A stretch of DNA of 64,000 bases, taken from Pyropia yezoensis. Lineage: Eukaryota > Rhodophyta > Bangiophyceae > Bangiales > Bangiaceae. The stretch covers positions 4,394,299-4,458,298 of the forward strand of contig CM020620.1 in NCBI GenBank assembly GCA_009829735.1. Reading direction: 5' to 3'. How positions within the stretch are numbered: position 1 is the first letter of the stretch; every line of letters begins with the position of its first letter. Position numbers and translations under genes: made by a program. Below the pieces are notes generated by a model that was not told the origin of the DNA, ran no database searches, and was given only the letters and a program-made list of their open reading frames with translations. This document shows positions 11,441-22,091 of this stretch, one piece after another.

Positions 11441-11881
11441 GGAGGCCAGCCGACTCCGTTGCCGCCTCCACAGCCACCGCTGCCGCCACGCCGCCACGCC
11501 GCCACGCCGCCACGCCGCCACGCCGCCACGCCGCCACGCCGCCACGCCGCCACCGCGGCGCGGCGACGCCACGCCGCCACGCGGTGCCAGCTGGTGCGCA
11601 ACTTTTTAGCCTGAGCTGGCATTCGCGGTCGGCACCGCGTCGGCGGCGTCGGCCGCGGACCGTTTCCTGCGGACAATAACCCGGTTTTTATGCTGGTTAT
11701 TTGGCCCAGGAAATACACATTGCAGGCCAGGAAACGCCCAGGAAGCCCTCTCAATGAGACAACGAATCGATAACGGAACGCCGGTGAGAGTACACCAGAG
11801 GAGAGAACATGACGTATGCTGTCCTCGGGAGCATCTGTGATGAAAGAACGCGGCAGTGACGCCACTATCCAGCACTGACGG
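11441..11881. repeat. dispersed repeat, copy 2, with expanded minisatellite
   Basis: Same repeat as 6281-6661, in the same orientation and about 60 bp longer. The extra length is an expansion of the 8-bp unit GCCACGCC near 11481-11585. Unique parts match with scattered substitutions and small indels. Confidence 0.8.
11481..11585. repeat. 8-bp minisatellite (GCCACGCC)n
   Basis: About ten near-perfect head-to-tail units with one interruption. The paralogous site at about 6325-6365 has only about four or five. Confidence 0.85.
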
Positions 11882-12277
11882 TTCGGTTCCACAGGACGTC
11901 TCGGATGCGCTCCCGAGAAACGCCCCGACTCGACGCCGGGCTGTCCGAACGCGGCGGGACGCGCATATGTCGAGCAGACACCCGGGCGTTCCGGGCTCGG
12001 GCTTTCGTCAGGTTCAGATCCGGCGAGATGCTGCAGGCGAAGCGGCAGGAGCATCCAGATCGCGTCTGGTTGACAGTAAATAGTTCAATGGACAGCATGA
12101 CTTGTATGGTACGTTGCAGAAAAAAGATACACGGAGCGTTCTTTTCTCATTCCTCCGAGAACCTTCGGGCCACAGGCCGGAGCCAATCAGGTGCCTTGAC
12201 GGTATGGCCCGGTGTAATGGGCCCCACATGAGCGGTGGTGGGTCCCTTTCGGGAAACCCTGCCAGCGTGCTCATTAA
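11882..12277. other. no gene seen
   Basis: Mixed-composition sequence with short open frames and no recognised motif. Confidence 0.4.
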
Positions 12278-13080
12278 GTGAGACGGCGGGAGGGGGCTAC
12301 ACGCGGCGGGGTAGGCCACGACACGGGGTGTCGGACCGGTGACGCGGGCAGCATCGACGACGGCGGGCTCAGCGACGACGACGGTGACGACGACGACGAC
12401 GATGGCGACGACGGCGGTGGCAGCAGCAGCGACGGCGGCGACGGCGGCTGCGGCGGCGGCGGCGGTGGCGGCGGCGGCGGCGGCGGTGGCGTCGGCGGTG
12501 GCGTCGGCGGCGGTGGCAACGTCGGCGGCAGCGGCGACGACGGCGAGTTCGGGGGGGGGAGGGGGGGACGGCGGTGGCGGCGCTGGCAACGGCGATGGCG
12601 GCGGCGGCAGTGGCGTCGCCGACGAAGAGTTTTGGGGGGGGGAGGGCCGGGATGGCGGCGGCGACGTCAGCGGCTTCGGCGGAATGGACGGCGGCAGCGA
12701 CGACTGCGTGTCGGGGGGGGGGGCGGGGGAGGGCTCGGCGACGTCAGCGGCGGCGGCGGCATCGACGGCAGCAGCGACGACGGCGTGTTGGGGGGGGGGG
12801 GGGGGGGGGGGCGGCGGCGATGACGGCGGCGGCGGGGACGGCGACGACGCTGGTGGCGTCGGCTGCTGCGGCGGCCTGCCCGGCGGCCGAGGCGGAGGTC
12901 GTGGCCACCCTGCGTGTGCCGGTGCCCGGGGCGGCGGCGACCCCGCGGGCCTGGGTGCCCATGGTGGCGGCCGCCGTGGTCGACGAGGCGGCCATGGTGA
13001 CCGCAGCTGCAGCGGCGGTGATGGCTACGATTTTTTGGGGCAGAGAGGGGCAGTGGTTGACGGCCTTTTTTGTTGTGGGG
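12278..13080. repeat. GGC/GAC/GCG trinucleotide-rich low-complexity region
   Basis: Dense GGC, GAC and GCG triplets. A 22-base G run occupies 12790-12811. Long frames on both strands read as Gly/Asp/Ala/Ser or Pro/Arg polymers, so I do not annotate a gene. Confidence 0.7.
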
Positions 13081-15442
13081 TAGGGGAGTGCGCCTGGTGG
13101 CGGCGGCGGGGATGGTTTTTGATCGAGGGAGGGTGCCCGCGATAGCGACACGCGCTCTTCAATGGCGGTTGGGTTGATAGAGGGAGGGACGGGGCGGGGG
13201 TATGGGGAGAGCTGTAGGCGGCCTGGGGGTACGGCAGCTGGGGTAAAGTAACCATTGTACATGGAACGGGGTGGGCGACGGCGTCGACGGTGGCGGTGTT
13301 ACTGGCGCCGCCGGCGCTGATTTTTTGTCGTAGGAGGAGCAGGCTTGCCCGGCCGAGCTCAGGGTGGCTGTGCGGCCGACGCGGAGGTTCTCCCGGGCAA
13401 GCGGGAGCTATTTGGCTTGGCTGAGCACTTGGCTTGGTGCGGGTGGGAAGAGAGGATGTGAGGTAAAGCAGGAGCAGGGCGTTGCTGGAGCTGTTTTCGA
13501 GGGGTCTCGGGAGAGACACAGTTTTCTTTACGGACAAAACATCAGCAAGGACCTTCGTGCTGCCCGCCTCTCCTCTAATACGAGGCATCAACACCCCCAT
13601 GCCACAGATGCGCGGGGAGCGGTCCCCATCGCCCCCGCTGGTCGCGCACGTTGGCGCGTGCGGTCAAGTATCTCTCTGGGCCCTGGTCCCCTCTCGGCCG
13701 CCCTCTATGCACGGGAGGTGCCCCGCCGAAGTCCCGGCATCGGGGACCGACGCGGCAGGCGTGGGGCGGGTCAGTTTTTGTCTCCCCAAGGCATCCAGTC
13801 CAGAAGAGGGGTCCAGGAGGGGAAGGGGGGGGAGAGGCTCCTTCATCATGAGTCGGGGGGGGGCGTGCCAGAGATGCCTGAACCTGAACAGGCAAGGGGC
13901 ACATGAAGACCAGGCTTCTTCGTGGACCAATCAAACGAGCCCATGACGTGGACCATTTCCCTCAAGGACAGCGTTATCAAAAATAGGGACCCCCACACGG
14001 AAAAAAGTCCTCAAAACAATGGCCTCCAACCTTCCCCGGGCTCCTCCCGTAAATCGAGCACCCCTCTTCCAAGCCTCAGTTTGCACATGGGCCCGGACCG
14101 ACCCCCGAGCCGGGCAAAGAAGTGCGAAAAGGATGGCCCCATTTCAGGGTCGACGGCACCCGGTCCACGCGGGGTGCCCCTGAGAGAGGTACACCGGCCG
14201 GGAGACACACGGACCTCATGAGTTCTCGTGGGGCACTGTGATACTTCTGTCAGCATGGCCGCCGCCAACCCCCCCGTCATGGCCGGTCTCCTACCCGGGC
14301 CCGAGCCGAGAAGAACCTCCATGTATCTTTTTTGTGCAACGCACCATAGGCACCTCTCTTCGTCATGAACTTCACTTAGATGAGACTACCTTTCCTGTCC
14401 AGTACATCCACGAATGGGACGATTCTAACTCCTATAGACTGGGGCGGGAGCTGACTTAAACGGCATGCTTAGGGAAAGACTTGTGCCTAATACATGCATA
14501 GAATGATATAGTGTTTCCCGGGGGCTCAACCATCCTTTCCACACCAGGATAGCTCGCCAAGACGAAGTCATCTCGACGGTCAAGAGTCGATAAAGTCAAC
14601 TCGACCGTCATGTATTCATGATTTATAGATTCACGACAAATGTTGGGCCTGCGGGGAATTTGATCGTTTACTTACACTTTGTGTCAGTCATCACAAAATG
14701 ATGGTTGAGATGCCGCTTCCTGCCTCCTCCCACAGTTGTTGAGGCGTCTCTGCCGAACTCGGCTCCCCCAGCGTGCCCTATCCGTTTCCTCTTCACACTG
14801 TCGGTATGTACAGTACATACGCGCTACCATGCCGCGCCCGCTGAGCGCCCGCCGCAGACCGACCCCGCCAGCCGCCGGCCCCACCCCCCACCGCCCCTGC
14901 TATTCCAGCGGCGGACAGTGGGTTCGGCGGTCACAGCGGGCAGTGGCTACCTCTGAAGGCCCTCGACGCGCCCTTGAAGGGGCCGCTCGGTCGGGGCATT
15001 GCGGCGGTTGAGCGGCAGCCCCCGCCCAGGGGACTCTGATGGCGGTGGCCTGCGTGGGTATCGGGCGGCCGGAGTCCTCGTGCTTGGCACCGAGCCAGCC
15101 GCTGCTCCGTATTGTATGGCTGCTGGATTGTACCACAGCGACCGTCGTCTTCGGCTTTCTTTCCCCCATTTGCGGCAGAGGTCTCTCGTGCGCCCGCTGT
15201 GCAATTGTGCACTTGGCTGCCATCGCTGCCACCACCGCCACCACCACCACCGCCGCCTCCACCACCAGCATTGCTGCCGCCACCCTGCCGGCCTGGACGA
15301 ATCTTCGTTGAAGCCGTCGTTGCCCTTGGTCCGGATCCACTTGCTCGCATCCCTCTCCCCCTCCTCGTCATCCCTTCTTCGCGCCTCTCCCTCCATTACC
15401 TCCGTCACCCCGGCATCACTGTTTCTTCATCCCACTCTTCCG
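13081..15442. other. intergenic, no gene seen
   Basis: No recognisable protein. The part from 14440 to 14700 is AT-richer and may be regulatory. A 17-base palindrome lies at 14804-14820. The last few hundred bases should hold the promoter of the glycosyltransferase gene, but no clear core element is seen. Confidence 0.4.
14804..14820. repeat. 17-base palindrome
   Basis: GTATGTACAGTACATAC, two perfect 8-bp arms around one A. Related strings occur near 751-767 and 864-892. Confidence 0.8.
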
Positions 15443-18118
15443 ATGGACCTCTTCCCGTGTCGGCGCTGTGACCGCCCCTGCACTGGCACGTGTATCGGCG
15501 ACGGTGACCGCCGCAGCGGTGGCGAGCGGGTGGCCAAGAAGAAGCGCACCCGGGCGACGGGCGAGGAGGGCGGCTGGCCACCGCAGCCGCCGCTGGGGGG
15601 GCGAGAACCCCGCAGCGCCGGGAGTGGCCGCACAGACAGCCAGAGAGGGCGGGGGTGGGGGGAAACGGGCGCCACCCCTGACCAGTTTTCCCCTGATGGT
15701 GACACCGTTTGGGGCGCTTCCGGGGGCACATGCGCAGCTCACGCCGTTCCTCCTCTTTCCCGTTTCTACCCTCCTCTCGGAGTGGCCGCCGCCCCTTCCT
15801 TTTCTGTCGCGGCCGCAGCGGCAGTGGCGGCGGCAGCGGCGGGCTGCAGTGGCAGTGCCGCCGCGACCGCCTCGTGGGTGGCCACCACCCACAACCGCCT
15901 GAGCGGCAGGTCCATCACTGCTGCGACGCACACTGCGCTGGGCGTGGCGGTCGCCGCTGTCGCCTTGTGCGCGGTGGTGCTGTGCCCGCCGCTGCCGCTG
16001 CGGGTTGTGGGCAACGCATTTGGGGACGTGGTAGCGTCAGCGGCCAGCGGAGGCGCGGCCGCAGCGGCGGCGACGCCTACTGCGGCGATGCCGAAGATTA
16101 TCCGGGACCGTGAGCAGGGGACGGTGTCTCCTGTTATCGGGGTGGGTGAGGTGGGGGATCGCCGCCTCAGCGAACCCCCCCCGGACGACCCCTACGATGT
16201 CGTCACCGACGAGGTAGTGCAAGACGCAGAGGTGGTGCGCTTCACCGCGCTGCAAGCTAGTGACGATGGCCTCGTTGGTGGTGGTGGGCGTGCGCGTGCG
16301 CTCACCAATTCGTTCCACACTGCCCTTGAGATGCACGCCCTCCCGCCTGTGCCAGTCGGCGACTTTACAGCCTTCGGGTCGTCCATTTGCCGTAGCCGCA
16401 CTGGCGGGGCGGACGGTGCTGGCAGTCGCGGCGGCGGCGAAGGCTATTCTCCCCTCTTTGGCAAGGTCACATTTTGTCGCCTCCACGGCGTGGGCGTCCA
16501 TGCAAATGGCTCCCTCCTGCTCCCTTCGTGGATGGCCAGTCCGGGTACGCTCGCCTCTCTCCGCTTGTGTGGCCTGCCACCGCTGACGTTTGCTCCAAAA
16601 GGCGTCTCCTACCCGCCCCTCTCGCGGTCCCTCTATGGGTCGACCACCCGGGACCTGTACGTGGCACCGGCGCCCGTACGGGAGCATCTTCCCCATTTCG
16701 TCTCAGACATGGCCGTGGCGTTGGCCGCGCCGGCCGCCTTTCCCCGTCTCCCCTCCTGGAAGGGGGACGTGTCGTGTGTGTCCCACGTGGAGGCCGCGGG
16801 AGGGCTAGTAGCCGAAGAGGGGGCGGCGTGCTCATTTGGGGGTAAGAGCGGGGGGGAGCCCCTGCGGCTGGTGGTGGCTGTCAAGGACCAACTTCTGGGG
16901 GGGTTCCTTGGTACCCCGGCGGGGCGGTGGGTGCGCGGACTTCTCGCAGACCTGACATCTGGCTCGGCACCCAGCGCTGCTCCTTCTACCAACGCGCTGG
17001 GATTCCCCCCACAAGTTAGCCCCAACGTCAACGCATTGGATGTGCAGCTGTGGCGGCCAGGGCAAACAACGGGCGTCGACGCCCCGTCGGCTGAGGCGGC
17101 TGCTGGGCGCCCGCTGCCCGTGCTCTACAGGTCTGTCCTGTCCACTGGGCTGCCGTACACGTGCTTGCCAGCGGGGCTGTTCCCGGCGGGAGCCCCATTT
17201 CTTCGCGCCCTCGCTTTGCCGCGGCCGCGGCCGACCACGACGCGCTCATGGTGGAACTCGCAGCCACGCTTACGGTCTGTAGTGGCGGCAACGGCCGCAA
17301 TGGGGGCGGCAGCGCCCGCTACGTCCTCCCCTTTCCCCCTTTGTGCTGCGCGGGTGGGTCTGCTCTTGCGGCCCCCCCCCCGGGAGCTGGTAGATGCGGG
17401 CGCCCTGCTGCGCCGTCTTCGTGCCCACGCCTCCCTCAATGTGACAGTATTGCGGTTTGATGTGTCTGGGTTTGCCCGCCAGAAGGCGGCGGTCGCGGAC
17501 CTGGACGTACTCGTGGGCGCCCACGGGGCGGGGCTGACAAATGGGATTTTCCTCCCAGGCGGCTTTGGGGAGCTCCTCGAGGTATCCCCGTGGGGAATGG
17601 TGGCACCGCCGTACGGGGCGTTGTCGGCGGCGGTTGGGGTGGGCCACGCCCTCCATTTTGCCCTCCCCGACGTGGCGGGCTACACGTCCTGCTTGCGGCG
17701 GACCGCGATGCGGTTGGTGGGCGCAGCGGGTACCGGCAGTGGCGGGGGAAGGGGGGGGGGAGGAACAAACAGCGTCGACGCAGGCGTAGCGGTGGCGGCG
17801 GCTTTGGCGGGCGGCAACCGCTCGGCGGCGGCGTGCATAGCTCTCGCAGACGCCTATTCCTCCGCCGCGGCCAAGGTGACAAGCCGGCGCGGCAGCAGCA
17901 GTGGCGTCCGCGGCCATGGCGGAGGCGGCGGCCAGGGTGTGGGGGGTGCGCCCCGGCTGGGGTGGCGGATTGCGCAACCGGCGGCGGATGTTGGCTGCCC
18001 CGACGCGTTCCGATGCGCCCGCGAGCGGCCGCTGTTGGTGGACGTCGACGCGCTCGCTGCCGACGTCCTCGCCACTGTGGCGCGCGCATGCGCGCGGCGG
18101 CAGACAGTGGCAGAGTAA
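15443..18118 (+). CDS. glycosyltransferase family 61 (DUF563)-like type II membrane protein
   Basis: An intronless frame of 891 residues. The ATG at 15443 (MDLFPCRRC) was chosen because the frame upstream is low complexity; an earlier ATG at 14999 is possible. Residues about 166-183 (LGVAVAAVALCAVVLC) form a hydrophobic anchor, consistent with a Golgi type II protein. The GT61 signature is near residue 685: DLDVLVGAHGAGLTNGIFLP, matching the family's D-x-LVG-x-HGAGLTN-x-x-FLP core. An upstream block near residue 344 (HGVGVHANGSLLLPSW) also fits the family's N-terminal half. GT61 enzymes transfer xylose, arabinose or GlcNAc to glycans and cell-wall polysaccharides; the substrate here cannot be read from sequence. 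Ala/Gly-rich inserts at about 110-140 and 750-830 make it longer than typical members (about 400-600 aa). Four Cys lie in the first 17 residues. No neighbour suggests a pathway. Confidence 0.8.
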   Translation: MDLFPCRRCDRPCTGTCIGDGDRRSGGERVAKKKRTRATGEEGGWPPQPPLGGREPRSAGSGRTDSQRGRGWGETGATPDQFSPDGDTVWGASGGTCAAHAVPPLSRFYPPLGVAAAPSFSVAAAAAVAAAAAGCSGSAAATASWVATTHNRLSGRSITAATHTALGVAVAAVALCAVVLCPPLPLRVVGNAFGDVVASAASGGAAAAAATPTAAMPKIIRDREQGTVSPVIGVGEVGDRRLSEPPPDDPYDVVTDEVVQDAEVVRFTALQASDDGLVGGGGRARALTNSFHTALEMHALPPVPVGDFTAFGSSICRSRTGGADGAGSRGGGEGYSPLFGKVTFCRLHGVGVHANGSLLLPSWMASPGTLASLRLCGLPPLTFAPKGVSYPPLSRSLYGSTTRDLYVAPAPVREHLPHFVSDMAVALAAPAAFPRLPSWKGDVSCVSHVEAAGGLVAEEGAACSFGGKSGGEPLRLVVAVKDQLLGGFLGTPAGRWVRGLLADLTSGSAPSAAPSTNALGFPPQVSPNVNALDVQLWRPGQTTGVDAPSAEAAAGRPLPVLYRSVLSTGLPYTCLPAGLFPAGAPFLRALALPRPRPTTTRSWWNSQPRLRSVVAATAAMGAAAPATSSPFPLCAARVGLLLRPPPRELVDAGALLRRLRAHASLNVTVLRFDVSGFARQKAAVADLDVLVGAHGAGLTNGIFLPGGFGELLEVSPWGMVAPPYGALSAAVGVGHALHFALPDVAGYTSCLRRTAMRLVGAAGTGSGGGRGGGGTNSVDAGVAVAAALAGGNRSAAACIALADAYSSAAAKVTSRRGSSSGVRGHGGGGGQGVGGAPRLGWRIAQPAADVGCPDAFRCARERPLLVDVDALAADVLATVARACARRQTVAE

Positions 18119-20063
18119 ACTGCTGCATACCTGACCGCTGCGTGATGAGGCGGCCCGGGAGTGGAGAGGCGGGCAGGTGGAGGGTGCGGCGGGTTGGGCT
18201 TGCGGCATGACCCTGTGCTGGACTTTGTCAGAGAGTGGGGGGCTTGGAGTCCAGCATTCCCGACGTTAGAAATATACAGCAAAGACGCTTGTGCCACCAA
18301 AGCAAGTGACTCTTACGCCAATGACTGCCTTGGCACGAGACAGCGTCCAGCAGACCGGTGGACGCTTACGCGAGACACCCCAGTCCGACTACCTATACAG
18401 TCTCTTACACTGCACTTTTCCCATTTCCTTCCACGCGTCGTCATCGATGAAGCCGGCTGTTTCGACCCAGGGTCTCTGCTTCCCAATTCGGCCAGGTGTG
18501 AGGTGTCCTTCTCGTCACCCAAGCCACGAGATTGATGATGCCGGGCCGTCCTTTCGGTTCCGTCCCCAGGGAGAAGCGCTGCCGTGCGCCACAAGGACGG
18601 ATCACCCATGACATTGCCTTTTATCACACCGACGGCGGACCCTAGGGCCCTCCCCCCCCCCCCCCCCCCCCTTCCGACCCCCCCCCCCAGCCGTCCCCAA
18701 CCCCACCCGTTGGTGATCGACGCCAGTGACGTCACCCCGATAGAAAGTGGGTATGGAGGGAGTGTGCCTTGAAGGGACGCAAAGCGTGTAAATAGCACTA
18801 CAGCTTGGTAAAGTACAGCCACTTCTCTGGAGAATGCCCATGCGGCACGTGACCTCTGGGGACACGGCGGCGGTGGCAGAGGTGGGAGGGGCTCTTGCGA
18901 GGTCCTCTGTCTGGATAGCGGCCGCCGCGAGGGTGCCAAGTGGTGCCCCGCCCCCCCCGCGTCATTGACGTTGGGGGCGGCCGACTGTCTGGGTGGCCCC
19001 CGCGGGCGGCAGCGGGTGGCGGCGGCGGTGGCGGCAGCGGCAGCGGCTAAACTGGGCCGACACCCAGGGTCGCTCTTGCAGGCAGCCGTGACGGTCGCGC
19101 GCAAGGCTGTACCGGCGGCCGCGTGCCAGAAGTGGGGGGGGTGCGCACCTTTTGGCGAGGGAGGGGCCCCTCCGCGCGGGAAGAGCGGTGGGGGCGTGGC
19201 AGTGACCGGGGTCTGAGTTGGGGGGGGGGGGGGGGGGGGGGGTATTCGGGGGCGCAAGGGCCTTTCGAACCCCCCCGAAAAACTAATGAGAGGAGAGGGG
19301 GGGGGTGGGAGGCGGGTCGTGGCCGAGAGTGTCGCCCTCCGCGGCGGTGGCGGGCGGGGTCAGCTGATCTGTGGTGGGCGGATCTGGAACTGTCCCTCCC
19401 CTGGTTGATCGCAGGGACACGTCATGGTCATGCCGCTGGCCGGCCACAGTGGACGCGTGGCGTCGCGGACGCCGGTCGCCGACGTGGCGCCGTCGGCACG
19501 GCCGGCAGGTACCCGTCTGGGGAGGGTGCGTGCAAGGGCTCTCTCTCCTCCCCCCCTTCCGTCCACGGCGGCTGTTGGGACCGCAACCGCAAATTGTGAG
19601 GTCGCTCGGCCGGGCCAGGGGCACAGACGGCAGGCCGCCCGGTACACAGACGGCAGGACGACCGGTACAGGCGGCGCGTTGAGCATGGACGGGGGTGCGA
19701 AGATGCGCTGGTGGTGCATGGACGGGGGCTGTGGCTCCTTGCGAGGGCGCGGGCCCCAACAGGCACTAGACGACGATGATTTTGGATGCGGAAGGCCGAG
19801 GGTAGAGAGAAGGGAAAAATACATAGAGAACGTACAATGTCAATGATCCATGCGCGCGAGAAGGAAAAAACGGTCGCCAAGGTCCGACACCCAAAGCGTG
19901 ACAAGAGGAGGCCATGGTAAACACATACATGGGCAAAAAAACAACCAAGAGACAGCAGACGGAACAAGTCGAGGGGGAAGGGAGGGAGAGAGGGAGAGGG
20001 GGGCAAGCAAATAGCAACGATGGCGAGCCCCGCGCAGTCTCCCTCCTACCGCGGTGCGCGCGG
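18119..20063. other. intergenic between convergent genes, no gene seen
   Basis: The glycosyltransferase (+) and the zinc-finger gene (-) converge here, so both 3' ends lie in this stretch. It includes a 20-base C run (18652-18671) and a 23-base G run (19220-19242). No AATAAA signal near either stop is obvious, and the open frames are compositional. Confidence 0.45.
19220..19242. repeat. 23-base G homopolymer
   Basis: Uninterrupted G run in the intergenic region. Confidence 0.9.
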
Positions 20064-22091
20064 TCAGAGGAGCCCCAGGCGGGTCTGCGTGTCCCGCCGG
20101 GGCGGCGGCGACACGGGCGACGCCGGGATGCACCCGTCCCAGCCGTCATCCTCGAGCATCCGCGACACGAGGCGCATGTCAAGCGGCGACACGCCCGCCG
20201 CCCCACACCCACGTGGCCGCAGCGGCGAGCCCGTGAAGGGGAAGCGCGGCGCCGCCGCCGGCAGCGGCAGCGGCTCCGCCCCAAACGCGGTCGGCGGCTC
20301 GGGCTTGCCAAACAGCGCCGCCGCCGCCGCCGCCGCCGTTGCCGCCGCCGCCGTCGCGGCCGCGGCCGCGTCGGCCACCGACGGTCCACGGGCGGCACGC
20401 GGCGGGTGGCACCCACCGCTGCCGCCGCCGCCGCCGCTGCCGCCGCCGCTCCCGCCGCCGCCGTCCGCACCCCACGGTGCATACGCAGCAGCCATGGCCT
20501 GGGTGTCAGAGCGGGTGGCGGTGGCGGTGGCGGTGGCCGCCGCCGACGTTGCCGCCGTGACCGTCGACATCGTCGACATTACCGGCGACGGAGGCGTCGC
20601 CGGCGGGCCCGACGTGGCGGTCGGGGACCTGGAGACCCCCCCCCCGCCCCCCCCACCGCCCCGCGCGCCCCCCGACGACGACGCGGCCGCCGCCACCGCC
20701 GCCGCCGCGCCCATCCGCTTGCCCCGCAGCGTCAGGTGACGCAGGTAGTTGGTGCGCTTGTATGTCCGGCACGACGCACTATCTGGGCACCCGTCGGTGC
20801 AGTGCGGGCACTTCCACCCCGGCGTCACCCCCGTGGCGGCCCCTCCCCCGGCAATCGCGGCGTCCAACACGGCCGCGTCCAGGCCGTAGCGGTCAAAGCA
20901 GACGGCACAAATGACCTTGCGGCACGTGCCGTTGAGGAGGTTCCCACACGCCGCGACGGGCACCGCCACCGACTTGCGGCCGCAGACATGGCAAAAGCGG
21001 GACGGCACGGGGCTGTTGAACTTTTTGACCGACTGCTTCATCACCGTTGCCGCGTACGACTCGCTGATGCGCGCAAAGTCTTCGGCTTTTTGGGTGAGCG
21101 TCCGCCGGGCGGTGGGCGCCCGCTTGGCACCCCGCGCCTTGGTCGGCCGTGACGATCGCGCCTTGGCCGTCGACGCCGCCTTGGGGGGAAGGGAGCGCCG
21201 GCCACCCGCAGCAGCGGCTGGCGTTGCCCCCGCCGGCGCTGCCGCCGCCATCGCCGTCACTGGTCGGGCCGAGGCCATTGTCCCCGCCGCGCAAGGCTGC
21301 CGGCCGCAGCCGGGGGCCAATGCGCTCGGTGCCCGGCCGGCCGTGGCGGTCGACGCCGCCACCGCTGCCGCCAGGGGTGACCGCGGTGGCAGCGACGTTC
21401 GCGCCTCGGCCTTGACCGCCGCCGCCCGCCGTGGCAGCGACAATGCGCGCCGTGGTGGCGGCGGCGGCGGTGGTGGTGGTGGCGGCGGCGGCGGCTGAGA
21501 CGCCAGGGAGAAGGGCCCCCACCCATACCGCCCGTTGGGGGCGGCGGCCGGCGGCGCGTCAAAGGACGCCCAGGGGCGGTCGCCGTCGTCGTCGGCGCCG
21601 AGGCCACTCGTCCAGGAGCTTCCTGGCGACACGACCGACGACGACGCCCGATCCGTGTGCATGGACGGCGCCAGTGGCGGGGGCTGCATCCAGCAAGAGA
21701 GTGCCGCCCCGAGGGGGCTTGCGTCGATAGGGGAAGGCGCCCAGTCAAGGGCCCCCGCCGACCCGACCGCCGGGATGGACACGGGCAACGACGACGACGG
21801 CCCCGCCGCCGGCGGGGCCGGCCGCAACGGCGGTGGCGCCGCCCAGTCGTGAAAGGGGTGGGGGTGATGGCGGTGGTGGTGGTGGTGGCCCCGCGCTGCG
21901 GTCGTGACGGGCGCGTCGTCGAGTGGTGCCGGCGGCCGCGGCGGCGCCAGGTGGTCGGCGGCGGCAGTGCCGCCGCCGCCGTCGAGTGCCGGGCACCCGG
22001 GCGTCAGCGACGGGTCTGCTTCCATTGCCACCGCCATTTTGGCGAGGCCGCCGTCGAGGAGGCGGTCGTCGGGGGCATAGAGGGCGGCCAT
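20064..22091 (-). CDS. CDCA7-type zinc-finger (zf-4CXXC_R1) nuclear protein
   Basis: An intronless 675-residue frame starting MAALYAPDDRLLDGG. From about residue 365 it carries an R1-type finger: RFCHVCGRKS, then CGNLLNGTCRKVICAVC, FDRYGL, GWKCPHC, and a last Cys cluster ending SCRTYKR. This order (CHxC, CxxC, RYG, W-x-CPxC, final CR) is the zf-4CXXC_R1 domain of CDCA7/CDCA7L and the plant homologues. A basic stretch and helix just upstream (KARSSRPTKARGAKRAP) probably serve as nuclear localisation signal. Animal CDCA7 recruits the remodeller HELLS to hemimethylated DNA, so a role in DNA-methylation maintenance is a reasonable inference here. Two oddities: the usual CRGxCNCxxCR tail is replaced by a differently spaced GCPDSASCR, and both flanks are Ala/Gly/Pro-rich with long poly-Ala. 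The C-terminal part may be weakly constrained. Confidence 0.78.
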   Translation of the reverse strand: MAALYAPDDRLLDGGLAKMAVAMEADPSLTPGCPALDGGGGTAAADHLAPPRPPAPLDDAPVTTAARGHHHHHRHHPHPFHDWAAPPPLRPAPPAAGPSSSLPVSIPAVGSAGALDWAPSPIDASPLGAALSCWMQPPPLAPSMHTDRASSSVVSPGSSWTSGLGADDDGDRPWASFDAPPAAAPNGRYGWGPFSLASQPPPPPPPPPPPPPPRRALSLPRRAAAVKAEARTSLPPRSPLAAAVAASTATAGRAPSALAPGCGRQPCAAGTMASARPVTAMAAAAPAGATPAAAAGGRRSLPPKAASTAKARSSRPTKARGAKRAPTARRTLTQKAEDFARISESYAATVMKQSVKKFNSPVPSRFCHVCGRKSVAVPVAACGNLLNGTCRKVICAVCFDRYGLDAAVLDAAIAGGGAATGVTPGWKCPHCTDGCPDSASCRTYKRTNYLRHLTLRGKRMGAAAAVAAAASSSGGARGGGGGGGGVSRSPTATSGPPATPPSPVMSTMSTVTAATSAAATATATATRSDTQAMAAAYAPWGADGGGGSGGGSGGGGGSGGCHPPRAARGPSVADAAAAATAAAATAAAAAAALFGKPEPPTAFGAEPLPLPAAAPRFPFTGSPLRPRGCGAAGVSPLDMRLVSRMLEDDGWDGCIPASPVSPPPRRDTQTRLGLL

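Noticed and set aside
6281-11881. The dispersed repeat pair as LTRs of the copia remnant
   Set aside because: The copia polypurine tract is followed at 10586 by a different sequence, and the repeats lack TG..CA ends.
12278-13145. Gly/Asp/Ala-rich frames as a structural protein
   Set aside because: Every frame is open because the DNA is trinucleotide repeat; no non-repetitive segment supports a gene.
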